In this document: positions 54,153 to 63,400 of the stretch, one piece after another
How the letters are laid out: each line of letters opens with the position of its first letter
Position numbering within the stretch: position 1 is the first letter of the stretch
Assembly (NCBI RefSeq): GCF_019212185.1
Contig: NZ_CP078138.1
Span: 6,115,501 to 6,179,500, forward strand
Direction: 5' to 3'
Source of the DNA: Pseudomonas fluorescens
GTDB taxonomy: Bacteria > Pseudomonadota > Gammaproteobacteria > Pseudomonadales > Pseudomonadaceae
DNA: 64,000 bases
Program-made: the position numbers and the translations under genes
Notes under the pieces: generated by a model
Told to the model about the DNA's origin: nothing
Seen by the model: the letters and a program-made list of their open reading frames with translations, nothing else
The model's database searches: none

Positions 54153-54623
54153 ATGAAAGTCTTGTTCATGTGCACCCACAACAGCTGCCGCAGCATCCTG
54201 TCCGAGGCGCTTTTCAACCACTTGGCGCCCGAGGGTGTAGAAGCCGTCAGCTCAGGAAGTTTTCCCAGTGGACGGGTGAATCAACGGGCATTGCAAACAC
54301 TGGAGGAGGCGGGTATTTCCACGGCGGGCTTGAGCAGCAAGGCTTCGGATGCTTTTGAAGGTTCGCCTCCAGACATCGTGATCACTGTCTGTGACCGGGC
54401 AGCGGGTGAGGCATGCCCAATCTTCTTTGGGCCAGCTTTGAAGGCGCATTGGGGGCTGGCCGACCCATCTGACGCTAGCGGGTCGGAAGCCGAGATCACC
54501 GCAGCGTTTGAAACCACACTCGCCAAAATTCACGAGCGCGTGAGCGCATTTCTTGCGCTGCCACTGAAGACCATCAGCGCTGAACAGTTGAAAGCTGAAC
54601 TGAATCGCATCGGTTCGCTTTAA
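54153..54623 (+). CDS. arsC: Thioredoxin-type arsenate reductase ArsC
   Basis: This 156-aa LMW phosphatase-like reductase has the active loop CTHNSCRS at residues 7-14 and a later cysteine in [14 protein letters not shown] that can serve the disulfide relay. It reduces arsenate to arsenite for export by ArsB, encoded 16 nt upstream. AAGGA precedes the ATG. It is one of three arsenate reductase candidates in the cluster. Confidence 0.92.
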   Translation: MKVLFMCTHNSCRSILSEALFNHLAPEGVEAVSSGSFPSGRVNQRALQTLEEAGISTAGLSSKASDAFEGSPPDIVITVCDRAAGEACPIFFGPALKAHWGLADPSDASGSEAEITAAFETTLAKIHERVSAFLALPLKTISAEQLKAELNRIGSL

Positions 54624-54670
54624 AGATCAACCGAGGCGGTGCCCAACCTGGCGTCGCCGTAGGAGTTTTT

Positions 54671-55384
54671 ATGCAAGACACATTGCCGAACGTACACGCC
54701 GACCTGATCGAAATTCCGTCGCTGGAGCAACTGGAGCCGCGTACACCGTCACTCCATAAGCCTCGAATCTTGCTTCTGTATGGATCGACGCGAGAGCGCT
54801 CTTTCAGCCGGTTGGTGACTCAGGAAGCAGCCCGCTTGTTGGAGGAGTTTGGCGCCGAAACCAAAATCTTCGATCCCTCGGGTTTGCCGCTGCCGGACGA
54901 TGCTCCGGATACACATCCCAAAGTCGCGGAATTGCGCGAACTCATGCAATGGTCTGAAGGACAGGTGTGGTGTTCGCCTGAGCGGCACGGCTCTATGAGC
55001 GCAGTATTCAAGGCCCAGATCGACTGGGTTCCGCTTGCGATTGGTGCTGTTCGACCTACGCAAGGAAAGACCCTTGCAGTAATGCAGGTCTGTGGTGGCT
55101 CGCAATCTTTCAACGTGGTCAACCAACTACGGGTATTGGGGCGGTGGATGCGCATGTTCACCATCCCAAATCAATCTTCGGTGGCCAAGGCGTTTACCGA
55201 GTTCGACGAGACAGGCCGTATGAAACCGTCCTCGTACTACGACCGACTGGTGGACGTGATGGAAGAGCTGATGAAGTTCACGCTGCTGTTGCGGGGTCGC
55301 CAGGACTACTTGGTTGATCGCTACTCCGAGCGTAAAGAGTCAGCTGAAGAGCTGTCCAACCGCGTCAACCAGCGCTCCATTTAA
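54671..55384 (+). CDS. arsH: NADPH-dependent FMN oxidoreductase ArsH
   Basis: This 237-aa flavodoxin-like protein carries the ArsH signature [20 protein letters not shown] (FMN binding) and [20 protein letters not shown]. ArsH oxidises trivalent organoarsenicals such as methylarsenite to less toxic pentavalent forms using NADPH. AGGAG lies 6 nt before the ATG. It sits between two arsC genes in the operon. Its presence suggests exposure to methylated arsenic as well as inorganic forms. Confidence 0.95.
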   Translation: MQDTLPNVHADLIEIPSLEQLEPRTPSLHKPRILLLYGSTRERSFSRLVTQEAARLLEEFGAETKIFDPSGLPLPDDAPDTHPKVAELRELMQWSEGQVWCSPERHGSMSAVFKAQIDWVPLAIGAVRPTQGKTLAVMQVCGGSQSFNVVNQLRVLGRWMRMFTIPNQSSVAKAFTEFDETGRMKPSSYYDRLVDVMEELMKFTLLLRGRQDYLVDRYSERKESAEELSNRVNQRSI

Positions 55385-55404
55385 CGTCACCGCGAGGAAA
55401 CGGT

Positions 55405-55827
55405 ATGAGTCAGATAACGATCTATCACAACCCGCAATGTGGAACCTCTCGCAATACTTTGGAACTGATCCGCAACAGCGGAGAAGAGCCGACTGTTATC
55501 GAGTACCTAAAGACACCACCTGACCGCACCACGCTTGTCAGGTTGATCAAGGATATGGGTATCGAGGTGCGGGCCCTCCTTCGTATCAAAGGCACTCCTT
55601 ACGAGGAGCTGGGACTGGGCGATACGTCACTTACTGATGACCAGCTCATCGATGCCATGATGGCTCATCCCATCCTGATCAATCGCCCCATCGTTGTGAC
55701 GCCTTTGGGTACACGCTTGTGTCGTCCGTCAGAGGCAGTCCTCGACCTTCTGCCGCAGGAGCAGCGCGGCAGCTTCGTCAAAGAAGACGGACAAGTCGTC
55801 ATTGATGAGAATGGCCGTAGGGTTTAA
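55405..55827 (+). CDS. arsC: Glutaredoxin-type arsenate reductase ArsC
   Basis: This 140-aa protein belongs to the ArsC/Spx thioredoxin-fold family ([20 protein letters not shown] with the catalytic cysteine 12, plus the arginine-containing [16 protein letters not shown]). It reduces arsenate using glutathione and glutaredoxin, unlike the two LMW-type reductases in the same operon. GAGGAA precedes the ATG. Length equals the E. coli plasmid type. Confidence 0.95.
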   Translation: MSQITIYHNPQCGTSRNTLELIRNSGEEPTVIEYLKTPPDRTTLVRLIKDMGIEVRALLRIKGTPYEELGLGDTSLTDDQLIDAMMAHPILINRPIVVTPLGTRLCRPSEAVLDLLPQEQRGSFVKEDGQVVIDENGRRV

Positions 55828-55856
55828 ACCGATGTAAAGCAGATAGGCCTGGAGAG

Positions 55857-56930
55857 ATGCTGGTGAATCAAAACTCGAAATTTGATGTAGTGGTCATTGG
55901 AGGTGGCCAATCCGCGCTCACCGTAGCCTATTTTTTGAGGCGTACAGGCCTTTCCTACGTATTACTCGACGCCGAGTCGGCACCGGGAGGGGCCTGGCGG
56001 CATGGGTGGGATTCTCTGAGACTATTCTCGCCGTCTGCTTGGAGCTCAATTGCCGGCTGGCCCATGCCAGCAGTATCCGAGGGGACTCCTGGGCGGGACG
56101 ATGTTGTCGACTATCTAACTCAGTACGAGCGCCGATATGACTTCCCCATCATCCGTTCCACGCGGGTGACCCATGTCGAGAACATCGAAGGCGGGTTGCG
56201 CGTTTTTTCCGGGGATACTTACTGGGATGCCAATACGGTCATCAGTGCAACAGGCACGTGGAGCAGTCCGGTTATTCCAACCTATCCAGGGCAGGAGCTT
56301 TTCGAGGGGCAGCAAATCCATTCCGCCCATTACGTTGGGCCGAGAGAGTTCGAAGGGAAGGCAGTGCTGGTCGTTGGCGGTGGTAACTCGGGTGCCCAGA
56401 TTTACGCCGAAGTTTCAAAGGTGGCTCACGCAACCTGGGTGACTCAGCAATCGCCAAAATATCTTCCAGATGAGGTCGATGGCCGCGTCCTGTTCGAGCG
56501 GGCCACTGCTAGATTGAAGGCGCAACAAGATGGGATTGAGCCTCAACAGCCCGTTGGAGGGCTGGGAGACATTGTAATGGTGCCACCGGTAAAGGAAGCT
56601 CGCGAACGCGGCGTGCTGAACACGGTGCGGCCATTTACGCATTTCACCTCAACAGGTGTTGTGTGGCCATCGGGGGCCGAGACGAAGATCGATGCCGTCA
56701 TCTGGTGTACTGGATTTTCTCCAGCGCTCGACCACCTGAGCAACCTGGGTATCGTTGGCGATGACGGCAAAGTCGCCGTGAATGAAAACCGGAGTGTTGC
56801 TTCACCTAATCTGTGGCTGGTGGGCTACGGCGATTGGACGGGGCTTGCCTCTGCAACATTGATCGGAGTAACCCGCACCGCTCGAGATGTAGTCAACCAA
56901 GTCCAAAGCTATCTCACTAGCGAATCCTGA
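55857..56930 (+). CDS. arsO: Flavin-dependent monooxygenase ArsO
   Basis: This protein of 355-357 aa has the FAD motif [18 protein letters not shown], the NADPH motif [13 protein letters not shown] and the terminal WCTGFSP. ArsO-type proteins sit beside arsH in many ars operons; their reaction is poorly defined. ATG 55857 is only 2 nt after GGAG, while GTG 55863 is 8 nt away and may be the true start. It is the last gene of the operon and is convergent with arsN1. Confidence 0.85.
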   Translation: MLVNQNSKFDVVVIGGGQSALTVAYFLRRTGLSYVLLDAESAPGGAWRHGWDSLRLFSPSAWSSIAGWPMPAVSEGTPGRDDVVDYLTQYERRYDFPIIRSTRVTHVENIEGGLRVFSGDTYWDANTVISATGTWSSPVIPTYPGQELFEGQQIHSAHYVGPREFEGKAVLVVGGGNSGAQIYAEVSKVAHATWVTQQSPKYLPDEVDGRVLFERATARLKAQQDGIEPQQPVGGLGDIVMVPPVKEARERGVLNTVRPFTHFTSTGVVWPSGAETKIDAVIWCTGFSPALDHLSNLGIVGDDGKVAVNENRSVASPNLWLVGYGDWTGLASATLIGVTRTARDVVNQVQSYLTSES

Positions 56931-56956
56931 TGGCTCGCGACGCAAATCGAGTGTGC

Positions 56957-57508
56957 CTACTGTGATGCGACTTCAAGCTCAGGAAAGAGAATAGGCTCCA
57001 GTGGAGGAGTTGCCGGGCACAACCCGAGTCGCCAGTAGCCGACGTCGTGCCATTTCCCAAGCTTGAAGCCTACCTCCGGATATGTACCGATATGGACGAA
57101 TCCCAGCGACTCGTGCAGACCCACACTCCCTTCATTGGGCTGCGCAATTCCGGCATAAGCTGCGCGAAACCTCTGCTTTTCAAGAATCGGAAGCAACGTC
57201 TCATAGAGCTCACGGCCAACCCCCTGACGGCGAGCCGACTCGGCTATGTAAACCGTCACGTCCACAGCCCACCGATAGGCCGGACGAGCGCGATGTTGGC
57301 TTGCGTAAGCATAGCCCTTGATCTCTCCTCCCTCTTCGGCCACCAAGTAGGGATATGTCAGAAGCGTTGTCGCTATTCGCTGAGCTATTTCCTCAGCGCT
57401 TGGCGGAATCTCTTCGAACGAGATGGCCGTTGTTGAAACGATGGGAGCGTAAATGCGCTGGATGGCTACAGCATCAGCCACCAATGCCGTACGGATTTTC
57501 AAAGCCAT
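56957..57508 (-). CDS. arsN1: Arsinothricin/phosphinothricin N-acetyltransferase ArsN1
   Basis: This 183-aa GNAT protein resembles Bar/PAT enzymes: IRTALVADAVAIQRIYAPIV, then TTAISFEEIPPS, the acetyl-CoA loop RRQGVGRELYETLL, and NEGSVGLHESLGFVHIGTYP with KLGKWHDVGYW. ArsN1 acetylates arsinothricin, an organoarsenical antibiotic, and often phosphinothricin. It is convergent with arsO, at the edge of the arsenic module, and appears to have its own promoter. Confidence 0.85.
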   Translation of the reverse strand: MALKIRTALVADAVAIQRIYAPIVSTTAISFEEIPPSAEEIAQRIATTLLTYPYLVAEEGGEIKGYAYASQHRARPAYRWAVDVTVYIAESARRQGVGRELYETLLPILEKQRFRAAYAGIAQPNEGSVGLHESLGFVHIGTYPEVGFKLGKWHDVGYWRLGLCPATPPLEPILFPELEVASQ

Positions 57509-57626
57509 GTAAGTCTTCCCTGATTCGAAAGTTGAACATTACCCTTTGTGGATCAGCCTTGGACATGGTCGAAGTATGAAGATGTTATGGGCGCTACCAT
57601 TCGCCTAAGTCGGTCAGCTAGGGCCT

Positions 57627-57962
57627 CTACATCGATTTGACCGATACAACCTCAACATATTTGTACTTCTTCCTCGCAGCCTTCACAGCCTCCTGTTCAG
57701 CAAGCAACGAGCTCAATGTATCAGCCTCGTGAATCAACTCGATCATTTTCCCTTCAAACTCGTTTCCAACGCGTAACGTGACCCTCAGCCTGGGCGTGAA
57801 TGCTTTTGCCGTTTTCTTCTTGGCTGCTGGAGCGACCACCGATTTCGCGAGCACGACTTCTTCCACTGGCTCCTCTGCTACAGGAGCAGACATCTGCTCC
57901 TCGGGCTGAGGCGTACCGAATAACGCACGACGCATTTCTTCTTCAGTTAAATCAGAGTTCAT
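57627..57962 (-). CDS. Plasmid/ICE-type hypothetical protein
   Basis: This 111-aa protein begins MNSDLTEEEMRRALFG, then has an Ala/Pro/Val-rich middle (around 22-55) and a C-terminal part with RLRVTLRVGNEFEGKMIELI and LLAEQEAVKAARKKYKYVEV. The LTEEEMRRALFG opening is familiar from accessory proteins on Pseudomonas plasmids and integrative elements. No function is known. Start 57962 was chosen over an extension to 58049 by the conserved opening. It marks a seam between the arsenic and copper modules. Confidence 0.6.
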   Translation of the reverse strand: MNSDLTEEEMRRALFGTPQPEEQMSAPVAEEPVEEVVLAKSVVAPAAKKKTAKAFTPRLRVTLRVGNEFEGKMIELIHEADTLSSLLAEQEAVKAARKKYKYVEVVSVKSM

Positions 57963-58045
57963 AGAACATCTCAAAGGAACGCATTTCGCTGGGCAAGTTT
58001 TAATAAGATTGTTGCTGACTGGTGTTCGAGGAGCCTGCGCGGACG

Positions 58046-58237
58046 TCAAATCCCCAGTTCGATTTCAAGACAAGAGCCTCGTAAGGCTTGCGAAAGCTTC
58101 ACCTTTGGCAGCAGTGTAATGAGCCCATCAACTAAGTTGCTAGCGTGACGTGCGTACAGCGTGACTGTGCCTGCATCAGGCGTTCGACCTGGCACGATGG
58201 CACCTACCCGCTGCTGGGCAATTTTCAGTATGCTCAA
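58046..58237 (-). CDS. Small hypothetical protein (doubtful)
   Basis: An open frame of 63 codons starts with TTG and has no good ribosome site. The product (RTPDAGTVTLYARHASNLVD in the middle) is not recognised. It is on the same strand as the plasmid-type gene that follows, which is the only support. It may be a fragment of a longer gene or no gene at all. Confidence 0.25.
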   Translation of the reverse strand: MSILKIAQQRVGAIVPGRTPDAGTVTLYARHASNLVDGLITLLPKVKLSQALRGSCLEIELGI

Positions 58238-58255
58238 TGGCTTCGAGGTGGTGTC

Positions 58256-58534
58256 ATGATCGTCAAGGCAGGCGAAGTCATCTGTATTGCCTCGGGCATT
58301 TTTGAGAATTACGACCGCGCTGGGCCCTTTGTTGCAACGCAGGACTTCGACCTCGATTCATTCATAGCAGAGGCAATGAAGCCGCTCACAGAGAAATGGG
58401 AAGTGTCGAGCTTGTTTGCGGATATTCCCAGGGTGCTTTTCGAAAACGGGCTCATCACCAAGCTTCCTTGTCGCAAAATTTACCTAGGAGCGATGGGCGA
58501 AGTCGACATTTGGGAAGAGCAGGATGACCTTTGA
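58256..58534 (+). CDS. Small hypothetical island protein
   Basis: This 92-aa protein starts MIVKAGEVICIASGIFENYD at 58256 with GAGG nine nt upstream. A start at 58145 would add 37 residues without a ribosome site. It is acidic, with a clear mix of strand and helix, and ends EVDIWEEQDDL. I do not recognise a family. It lies between the plasmid-type gene and the copper genes. Confidence 0.5.
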   Translation: MIVKAGEVICIASGIFENYDRAGPFVATQDFDLDSFIAEAMKPLTEKWEVSSLFADIPRVLFENGLITKLPCRKIYLGAMGEVDIWEEQDDL

Positions 58535-58556
58535 TGACGACGCTTCAAGTATTTGA

Positions 58557-58709
58557 CTAAAGCGTCATGATGGTAGCGATAGAGCTGAGATTGTTTGCCT
58601 TGCAGCAGCCGCACTTAGGATCGCGGTAAACGTCGATGACTTCAGCGCCTTGTGCCGCTCCGGTCATGAGTAGTGTCGTGAACGCAGCAATTCGCAGGCT
58701 GACATTCAT
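58557..58709 (-). pseudogene. Truncated DUF411 copper-associated protein
   Basis: Fifty codons are read: a signal peptide (MNVSLRIAAFTTLLMTGAAQ) ending at GA, then AEVIDVYRDPKCGCCKA, the conserved start of DUF411 metal-binding proteins. After CGCCKA the sequence becomes unrelated (NNLSSIATIMTL) and stops; normal members run to about 140-150 residues. GGAG lies 8 nt before the ATG. The CxxCC metal motif is kept, but the rest is lost by deletion or rearrangement. It is on the same strand as the copper genes. Confidence 0.75.
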
Positions 58710-58736
58710 GGGAGTTCTCCTGTTTATAAATAATGC

Positions 58737-59009
58737 TTACCGGCAGCAGCAACCGCCGCCGTTCCCGCCACAGCCCGAGGTTTTCTTACTCGCTACGCTT
58801 TCCACTGTCGCAAGCTGTGCTGGATAGCCCGCGTTCTCCAGGGCTGCAAGCAGCGCATGGCTGTCCGAGTCGCCGCTGACCTTCACCCGTCCGGCTTGTA
58901 AATCCACCGCTACGTCACTCACGCCTTCAACTGGGCGCAGCGCTTCGGTGACATGTTTCACACATGAACCACAGCTCATGCCTTGGACTTGCAGTTCAAC
59001 AGTTTTCAT
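58737..59009 (-). CDS. copZ: CopZ-like copper chaperone with Cys-rich tail
   Basis: This 90-aa protein has an HMA domain with the metal site GMSCGSCVKHV (cysteines near 13 and 16) and a C-terminal tail SGCGGNGGGCCCR that adds several metal ligands. HMA chaperones deliver Cu(I) to P1B ATPases; the ATPase gene 113 bp upstream lacks its own HMA domain, so this protein may supply it. AGGAG lies before the start at 59009; a longer reading to 59054 is unlikely. Confidence 0.85.
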   Translation of the reverse strand: MKTVELQVQGMSCGSCVKHVTEALRPVEGVSDVAVDLQAGRVKVSGDSDSHALLAALENAGYPAQLATVESVASKKTSGCGGNGGGCCCR

Positions 59010-59122
59010 TGGTGACTCCTCACAACAAAGTTGATCATGGAACGACTGACGCATGAGGCTTTTCTGCGGCGTTGGCTTATCCTCAACCTTGCTGCCATGG
59101 CAAGGTCAAGCGGTCGTTTCAC

Positions 59123-61480
59123 TCAATCAATGGAAGCCTGGCGCAGACGCAAGGCGTTGAATACCACCGACGCCGAGCTCACGCTCATGGCCAGGGCGGC
59201 AATGAGCGGTGACAGAAGGTGACCGGTAAGTGGATAGAACAAGCCGGCAGCCAGTGGGATGCCCATGGCGTTGTAAAGGAAGGCGAAGGTCAGGTTCTGG
59301 TGCATATTTCTCACCGTTGCTACTGACAGGCTGCGAGCACGCAGGATACCGAGCAGATCGCCCTTGACCAGAGTGACCTGAGCGCTGTTCATCGCCACGT
59401 CAGTGCCAGTGCCCATGGCGATACCTACATCAGCGCGAGCCAGTGCGGGGGCATCATTAATGCCGTCGCCGGCCATCGCCACCCGGTGTCCGGCTTGTTG
59501 CAGAGATGCCACCAGACGCTCTTTATCTTGCGGTTTGACCTCGCCGTGCACCTCCTTGATGCCCAACTGGCGAGCTACCGAGCGAGCAGTCGTAAGGCCG
59601 TCGCCAGTGGCCATGATGACCTTGACTCCATCCGCCTGCAGACGCTCGACGGCCAGCTTCGTGGTGGGTTTGATGGGGTCGGCAACAGCCAGCAAACCCG
59701 CCAGGGCGCCATCGACTGCCAGGTACATGATGCTCGTACCGTCGCCGCGTAGCTTCTCGGCATGTTCTTGCAAACTCTCTGTGGAAACGCCCGCCTCCTG
59801 CATCAACGCGGTATTGCCTAGCATAAGGCGGCGACCCTCCACCTGACCGCTTACACCGATACCTGAGGCTGACTCGAAGGTTTCAGGTGTCACCAGTTTT
59901 AGCCCTGCGGCACGAGCCTGCTCGACGATGGCGTGGGCCAATGGATGCTCACTGCCCTGATCGAGACTTGCGGCCAGGCGCAACACTTCATCCTGAGTAA
60001 ATCCATGTACGGCCTCGACGCTATGGAACGCTGGCCGACCTTCAGTGAGCGTGCCAGTTTTGTCGACTATCAAGATGTCTATCTTGCGCAGGTTTTCGAT
60101 GGCGGCGGCATCGCGAAACAATACTCCACTGCCAGCAGCCTTGCCGGTGGCAACCATGACTGACATCGGTGTTGCTAGGCCAAGGGCACAGGGACAGGCG
60201 ATGATCATGACCGCGACAGCGTTGATCAGTCCGAACACCCAACTTGGCTCGGGCCCCCACAGCCCCCAGCCGAGTAGAGTCAGCGCGGCGATAGCAATCA
60301 CAACGGTCACGAAGTAACTGGCAATCACGTCTGCCAGCCGTTGCATCGGCGCTTTTGAGCGTTGTGCCTGCACAACCATCTGCACAATCTGTGCGAGCAG
60401 GGTCGCTGACCCTATCTTCTGCGCTTGCATCACCAGACTGCCGTGAATGTTGAGGGTGGCTCCGATCAGCGCGTCGCCGGCCCTCTTCATTATCGGTATT
60501 GGTTCGCCGGTGAGCATCGACTCATCTACAGCGCTTTCGCCTTGCAGCACCTGACCGTCGACAGGCACTTTTTCGCCCGGTCGCACACGTAACGTGTCGC
60601 CGCTGTGTACGTGTGTCAGTGGGATGTCTTCTTCCGTGCCATCGGCATTGATCCGTCGGGCAGTTTTGGGTGCAAGTCCAAGCAGCGACTTGATGGCAGC
60701 CGAGGTTTGCGAGCGAGCCTTGAGTTCAAGCATCTGGCCGAGAAGGGTCAGTGAAATGATCACAGCCGCCGCTTCGAAGTACACACCGATGCGGCCCTCC
60801 ATCATGAAGTTGCTGGGGAATACATCGGGGGTCAGGGTGGCCACGACGCTGTAAAGGAAGGCCGCCGCCGTGCCGAGGCCGATTAGCGTCCACATGTTCG
60901 GACTTCGCTGAATCACCGAACGCACACCACGCACATAAAACGGCCAGCCAGCCCACAGCACGACGGGTGTAGCCAATCCCAGCTCCACCCAATTTTGCGT
61001 GGTGCCATGGAACAGCACCAAGGCATGGCCGCCCATAGCCAGCACGGTTACGATCACTGTCAGTGGCAATGTCCACCAGAAACGCCGGGTGAAGTCCTTG
61101 AGTTCTAAGTTCTCTTCTTCCTCCAATTCGGGAATCACCGGCTCTAAGGTCATGCCGCACTTAGGACAGACGCCGGGGCCGAGCTGGCGAATTTCCGGAT
61201 GCATGGGACATGTGTATTCAGCGGCACCCGTTACCGGTTCTGCTGTTGTCTGATGGACTTGTTCGATTTTCAGTTGGGATATTCGATAACGCTCGGGCGA
61301 TGCCCTGAAGGTCGTTTGGCATTTCTGGCTGCAGAACCGGTAGTTTTGCCCCTCATATTCCGTGCTGAACTGGCTGTCGTTACTGACGGTCATGCCACAT
61401 ACCGGGTCATGGGAGCCGGTGGGTTGGGGTTCAGAGTTCTGTATTGGGCCGTGCTCTTGACGAACCTCAGGGGTGTGCAT
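59123..61480 (-). CDS. copA: Cu(I)-translocating P1B-type ATPase with YHS and CPxHP-type metal domains
   Basis: This 785-aa pump starts with a YHS domain ([17 protein letters not shown]; about 25-60) and a heavy-metal binding domain (YTCPMHPEI ... [11 protein letters not shown]; 88-111) instead of HMA repeats. It then has CPC in [26 protein letters not shown] and [11 protein letters not shown]. This layout is typical of copper or silver efflux ATPases on resistance islands. AGGAG precedes the ATG. DUF2933 ends 3 nt upstream, so the two share a transcript. It is unrelated to the multicopper oxidase also called copA at 63401. Confidence 0.93.
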   Translation of the reverse strand: MHTPEVRQEHGPIQNSEPQPTGSHDPVCGMTVSNDSQFSTEYEGQNYRFCSQKCQTTFRASPERYRISQLKIEQVHQTTAEPVTGAAEYTCPMHPEIRQLGPGVCPKCGMTLEPVIPELEEEENLELKDFTRRFWWTLPLTVIVTVLAMGGHALVLFHGTTQNWVELGLATPVVLWAGWPFYVRGVRSVIQRSPNMWTLIGLGTAAAFLYSVVATLTPDVFPSNFMMEGRIGVYFEAAAVIISLTLLGQMLELKARSQTSAAIKSLLGLAPKTARRINADGTEEDIPLTHVHSGDTLRVRPGEKVPVDGQVLQGESAVDESMLTGEPIPIMKRAGDALIGATLNIHGSLVMQAQKIGSATLLAQIVQMVVQAQRSKAPMQRLADVIASYFVTVVIAIAALTLLGWGLWGPEPSWVFGLINAVAVMIIACPCALGLATPMSVMVATGKAAGSGVLFRDAAAIENLRKIDILIVDKTGTLTEGRPAFHSVEAVHGFTQDEVLRLAASLDQGSEHPLAHAIVEQARAAGLKLVTPETFESASGIGVSGQVEGRRLMLGNTALMQEAGVSTESLQEHAEKLRGDGTSIMYLAVDGALAGLLAVADPIKPTTKLAVERLQADGVKVIMATGDGLTTARSVARQLGIKEVHGEVKPQDKERLVASLQQAGHRVAMAGDGINDAPALARADVGIAMGTGTDVAMNSAQVTLVKGDLLGILRARSLSVATVRNMHQNLTFAFLYNAMGIPLAAGLFYPLTGHLLSPLIAALAMSVSSASVVFNALRLRQASID

Positions 61481-61483
61481 GAG

Positions 61484-61735
61484 CTAACTCCTGTTCGCAT
61501 CTTTGGTTGAGACTGAGGTGTCGCCGTGATGACTGTGACCACCGTGGTGGTGCCCGAAAAAATGCATCAGCGGGCACAACAGCAAAATCATGTAAGGCAG
61601 TAAGCCCAACATATGGCCGTAGTGTTCTCTAGCCAGATAGAACAGCGCGATCACCAGCAGCATGCCCAGCGCTATGCCGGGTTTACTCCTCCAAAATGTT
61701 GGAGAGTTGTTAGTTGAATGTGGTGAATTCATCAT
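61484..61735 (-). CDS. DUF2933 small membrane protein
   Basis: This 83-aa protein has two hydrophobic segments (IALGMLLVIALFYL and LLPYMILLLCPLMHFF) and a His-rich tail (HHHGGHSHHGD). DUF2933 proteins accompany copper and silver P-type ATPases. It may bind metal near the pump; the exact role is unknown. AGGAG lies upstream, and it is the first gene of the operon with the ATPase. Confidence 0.85.
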   Translation of the reverse strand: MMNSPHSTNNSPTFWRSKPGIALGMLLVIALFYLAREHYGHMLGLLPYMILLLCPLMHFFGHHHGGHSHHGDTSVSTKDANRS

Positions 61736-61801
61736 GGTTCTTTACTCCTGAGGGAGTGCTGTTTAGTGATACGTCGTATAGGTGTAACGGGCGGCAGTTT
61801 T

Positions 61802-61826
61802 ACCCTTGGCATAATTGGCTAAGGTA
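61802..61826 (-). promoter_or_regulatory. Possible MerR/CueR-type promoter of the DUF2933-ATPase operon
   Basis: An imperfect dyad (ACCCTTGGCATAATTGGCTA then AGGT on +, 61802-61825) lies before DUF2933. On the minus strand TTACCT and TAAAAC are 19 bp apart around it, the spacing used by MerR-family activators such as CueR. No cueR gene is in the window. Confidence 0.35.
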
Positions 61827-61861
61827 AAACCGTCGCTGCATTGCCTACAGGCTTGTGCGCG

Positions 61862-62260
61862 TCACTTGCTCATCGGCATGTTCATCATGCTCGATTGCTG
61901 ATCCATCATTTTCATCATCATGTTCATCATTCCCATCTCCATGCCGTCTTTGTTGCCGTCCATGCCCATGCCATGACAGTTCTTATGCATCATGGCCATG
62001 CTGTCCTTCATCGTCTTCATGCTCTCCTGCATGGCGGCGTGTCGCTCGGCAGGGGTCTTGGCGGCGGCTGCCTTGTCGTGTGCAGCCTGCATTTTTTGCA
62101 TTTGCTCGGTCATGACAGTGTTTTGCATCGGCGTAGCTGCTTCGCTTGTCTGGGCGGGCGCGGTCGGCGTCTGCTCCGGGTGATGCTCATCGACTGCCGA
62201 GGCCATGAGTGGGCTGCTCACGAGCAGGGTGGCGAGGATAAATTTCAGTGAGGCATGCAT
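61862..62260 (-). CDS. Met-rich exported copper-island protein
   Basis: This 132-aa protein has a signal peptide ending near ASA (residue 22), a helical Ala/Lys/Met middle, and a C-terminus dense in methionine (GMEMGMMNMMMKMMDQQSSM). Such clusters bind Cu(I) in the periplasm. GGAG lies 6 nt before the start at 62260. I do not recognise a named family. Probable periplasmic copper binder, from composition only. Confidence 0.65.
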   Translation of the reverse strand: MHASLKFILATLLVSSPLMASAVDEHHPEQTPTAPAQTSEAATPMQNTVMTEQMQKMQAAHDKAAAAKTPAERHAAMQESMKTMKDSMAMMHKNCHGMGMDGNKDGMEMGMMNMMMKMMDQQSSMMNMPMSK

Positions 62261-62359
62261 GGCAATCTCCAAAGGGTGAGGACAACTCAGGTAATACCGA
62301 GCCGCACCAGATTGGCGCAGTCAGACAATGCGCCGAAGATCGGCGCGCAGAAGGTCGGA

Positions 62360-62755
62360 TTAATCGTTGAAACGGACGAAAATCAGGCGTGCAGGAGGTC
62401 TGGCCGGTACAGGGCGCCGTAATGCAAGAAAGGCAAAAGCGGAGAGATTGGCGGGATACAAAATCAGCAGCGCTGGGATAAGGAGCAGAAACGTCCAACT
62501 GAACAGATCAAATATTTGAAGATGGAGCGAAGGACTTACAGCTATCGCCGCATCGGCGCAGTGCTGAAGGCAGCCGAGGGCATGGGCGTCGTGGCTATCG
62601 TGATCTTGCGCGGTGTTCAACGAGACATGCGTTGTAGCCGGATTGTGGCTGGGCTGTGCCAGACATCCCTGGGTCGCTGCCAGACCAAACGCTAACACCC
62701 ACAGCACGATGGCCAGGCGTATGAACGATGGTTGACGATGGCGAAACCAGAACAT
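62360..62755 (-). CDS. Small membrane protein of the copper cluster
   Basis: This 131-aa protein has an N-terminal hydrophobic segment (LAIVLWVLAFGLAA), a His/Asp/Cys segment likely outside the membrane (DHDSHDAHALGCLQHCAD), and a second membrane segment (WTFLLLIPALLILYPA). The HDSHDAHALGCLQHC part is a plausible metal site. It lies upstream of the Met-rich protein on the same strand (99 nt gap). It may be CopL-like, but that is uncertain. Start 62755 follows GGAG. Confidence 0.55.
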   Translation of the reverse strand: MFWFRHRQPSFIRLAIVLWVLAFGLAATQGCLAQPSHNPATTHVSLNTAQDHDSHDAHALGCLQHCADAAIAVSPSLHLQIFDLFSWTFLLLIPALLILYPANLSAFAFLALRRPVPARPPARLIFVRFND

Positions 62756-62929
62756 GGAGAATCTCCGGTACTGATTAGCGGGTTTTGATTTATCAACATA
62801 CAGCACATCGAAGTGCCAAGGTTGATCTACATCAATTTATGCAGCCGGCTGTCGGTTCTGTGGTGCAGTCAAATTTTATGACGCACGTCGATCTTTCAGA
62901 TGTTGAGTTTCTCCGTGTGCTGTCAAAAG

Positions 62930-62939
62930 TGTAATCACC
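62930..62939 (+). promoter_or_regulatory. Possible CopR box upstream of the ptrA-like gene
   Basis: TGTAATCACC here is repeated exactly at 63270-63279 before the multicopper oxidase gene. The second copy is part of TTAC-GGAAAT-GTAA, an inverted repeat like known CopR/CusR boxes. The 285-bp gap 62756-63040 otherwise shows no gene. Confidence 0.45.
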
Positions 62940-63040
62940 GGCTAAGCGTGCTGACAGGTGCGTCCCCTCATCATCCTCATCGAGCTGACGCTCAAACTCT
63001 CTGGTTTCATCGAGAGTCAATTCCTTGAAGGAGATGCACT

Positions 63041-63250
63041 ATGAAAGCAACCAACGTTGTGATTCTTACACTCAGTTTGGCTATATCGTCCCTGGCCTTT
63101 GCCGAAGGTGGCGGCGACCGTGCGGTTGAGCGCATGGAACGAGCTCGCGAGACGGCAATGGCCACCACCAAACCCGTCCCACAAGCGCAAGTGCAAGAGG
63201 ATATTGCACAGGAAAAGCCCACGGCTGAAAAGCAGAAGCATCAATGCTGA
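63041..63250 (+). CDS. PtrA-like small exported copper-responsive protein
   Basis: This 69-aa protein has a signal peptide (MKATNVVILTLSLAISSLAF then A) followed by EGGGDRAVERMERARE, the conserved start of the PtrA family known as copper-induced periplasmic proteins in Pseudomonas. It ends with HQC, a possible metal ligand. GGAG precedes the ATG. It is on the same strand as copA downstream, with a putative CopR box before each. Confidence 0.7.
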   Translation: MKATNVVILTLSLAISSLAFAEGGGDRAVERMERARETAMATTKPVPQAQVQEDIAQEKPTAEKQKHQC

Positions 63251-63260
63251 ACCGCCCAGC

Positions 63261-63280
63261 TTACGGAAATGTAATCACCC
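63261..63280 (+). promoter_or_regulatory. Possible CopR box upstream of copA (multicopper oxidase)
   Basis: TTACGGAAATGTAATCACCC contains the inverted repeat TTAC-N6-GTAA and shares TGTAATCACC with the site at 62930. This suggests joint control of the ptrA-like gene and copA by a CopRS-type system, not present in the window. Confidence 0.5.
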
Positions 63281-63400
63281 CGTTTGCTGGCTTATGGCAT
63301 CTTCCAATGTATCAAGCGCACTAGCTATCCAAAGCGTGAACCCTCGGGAACACGCCAACGTGCGTGCACCTGACATCCGACTGACGGGACATGAATCGGT

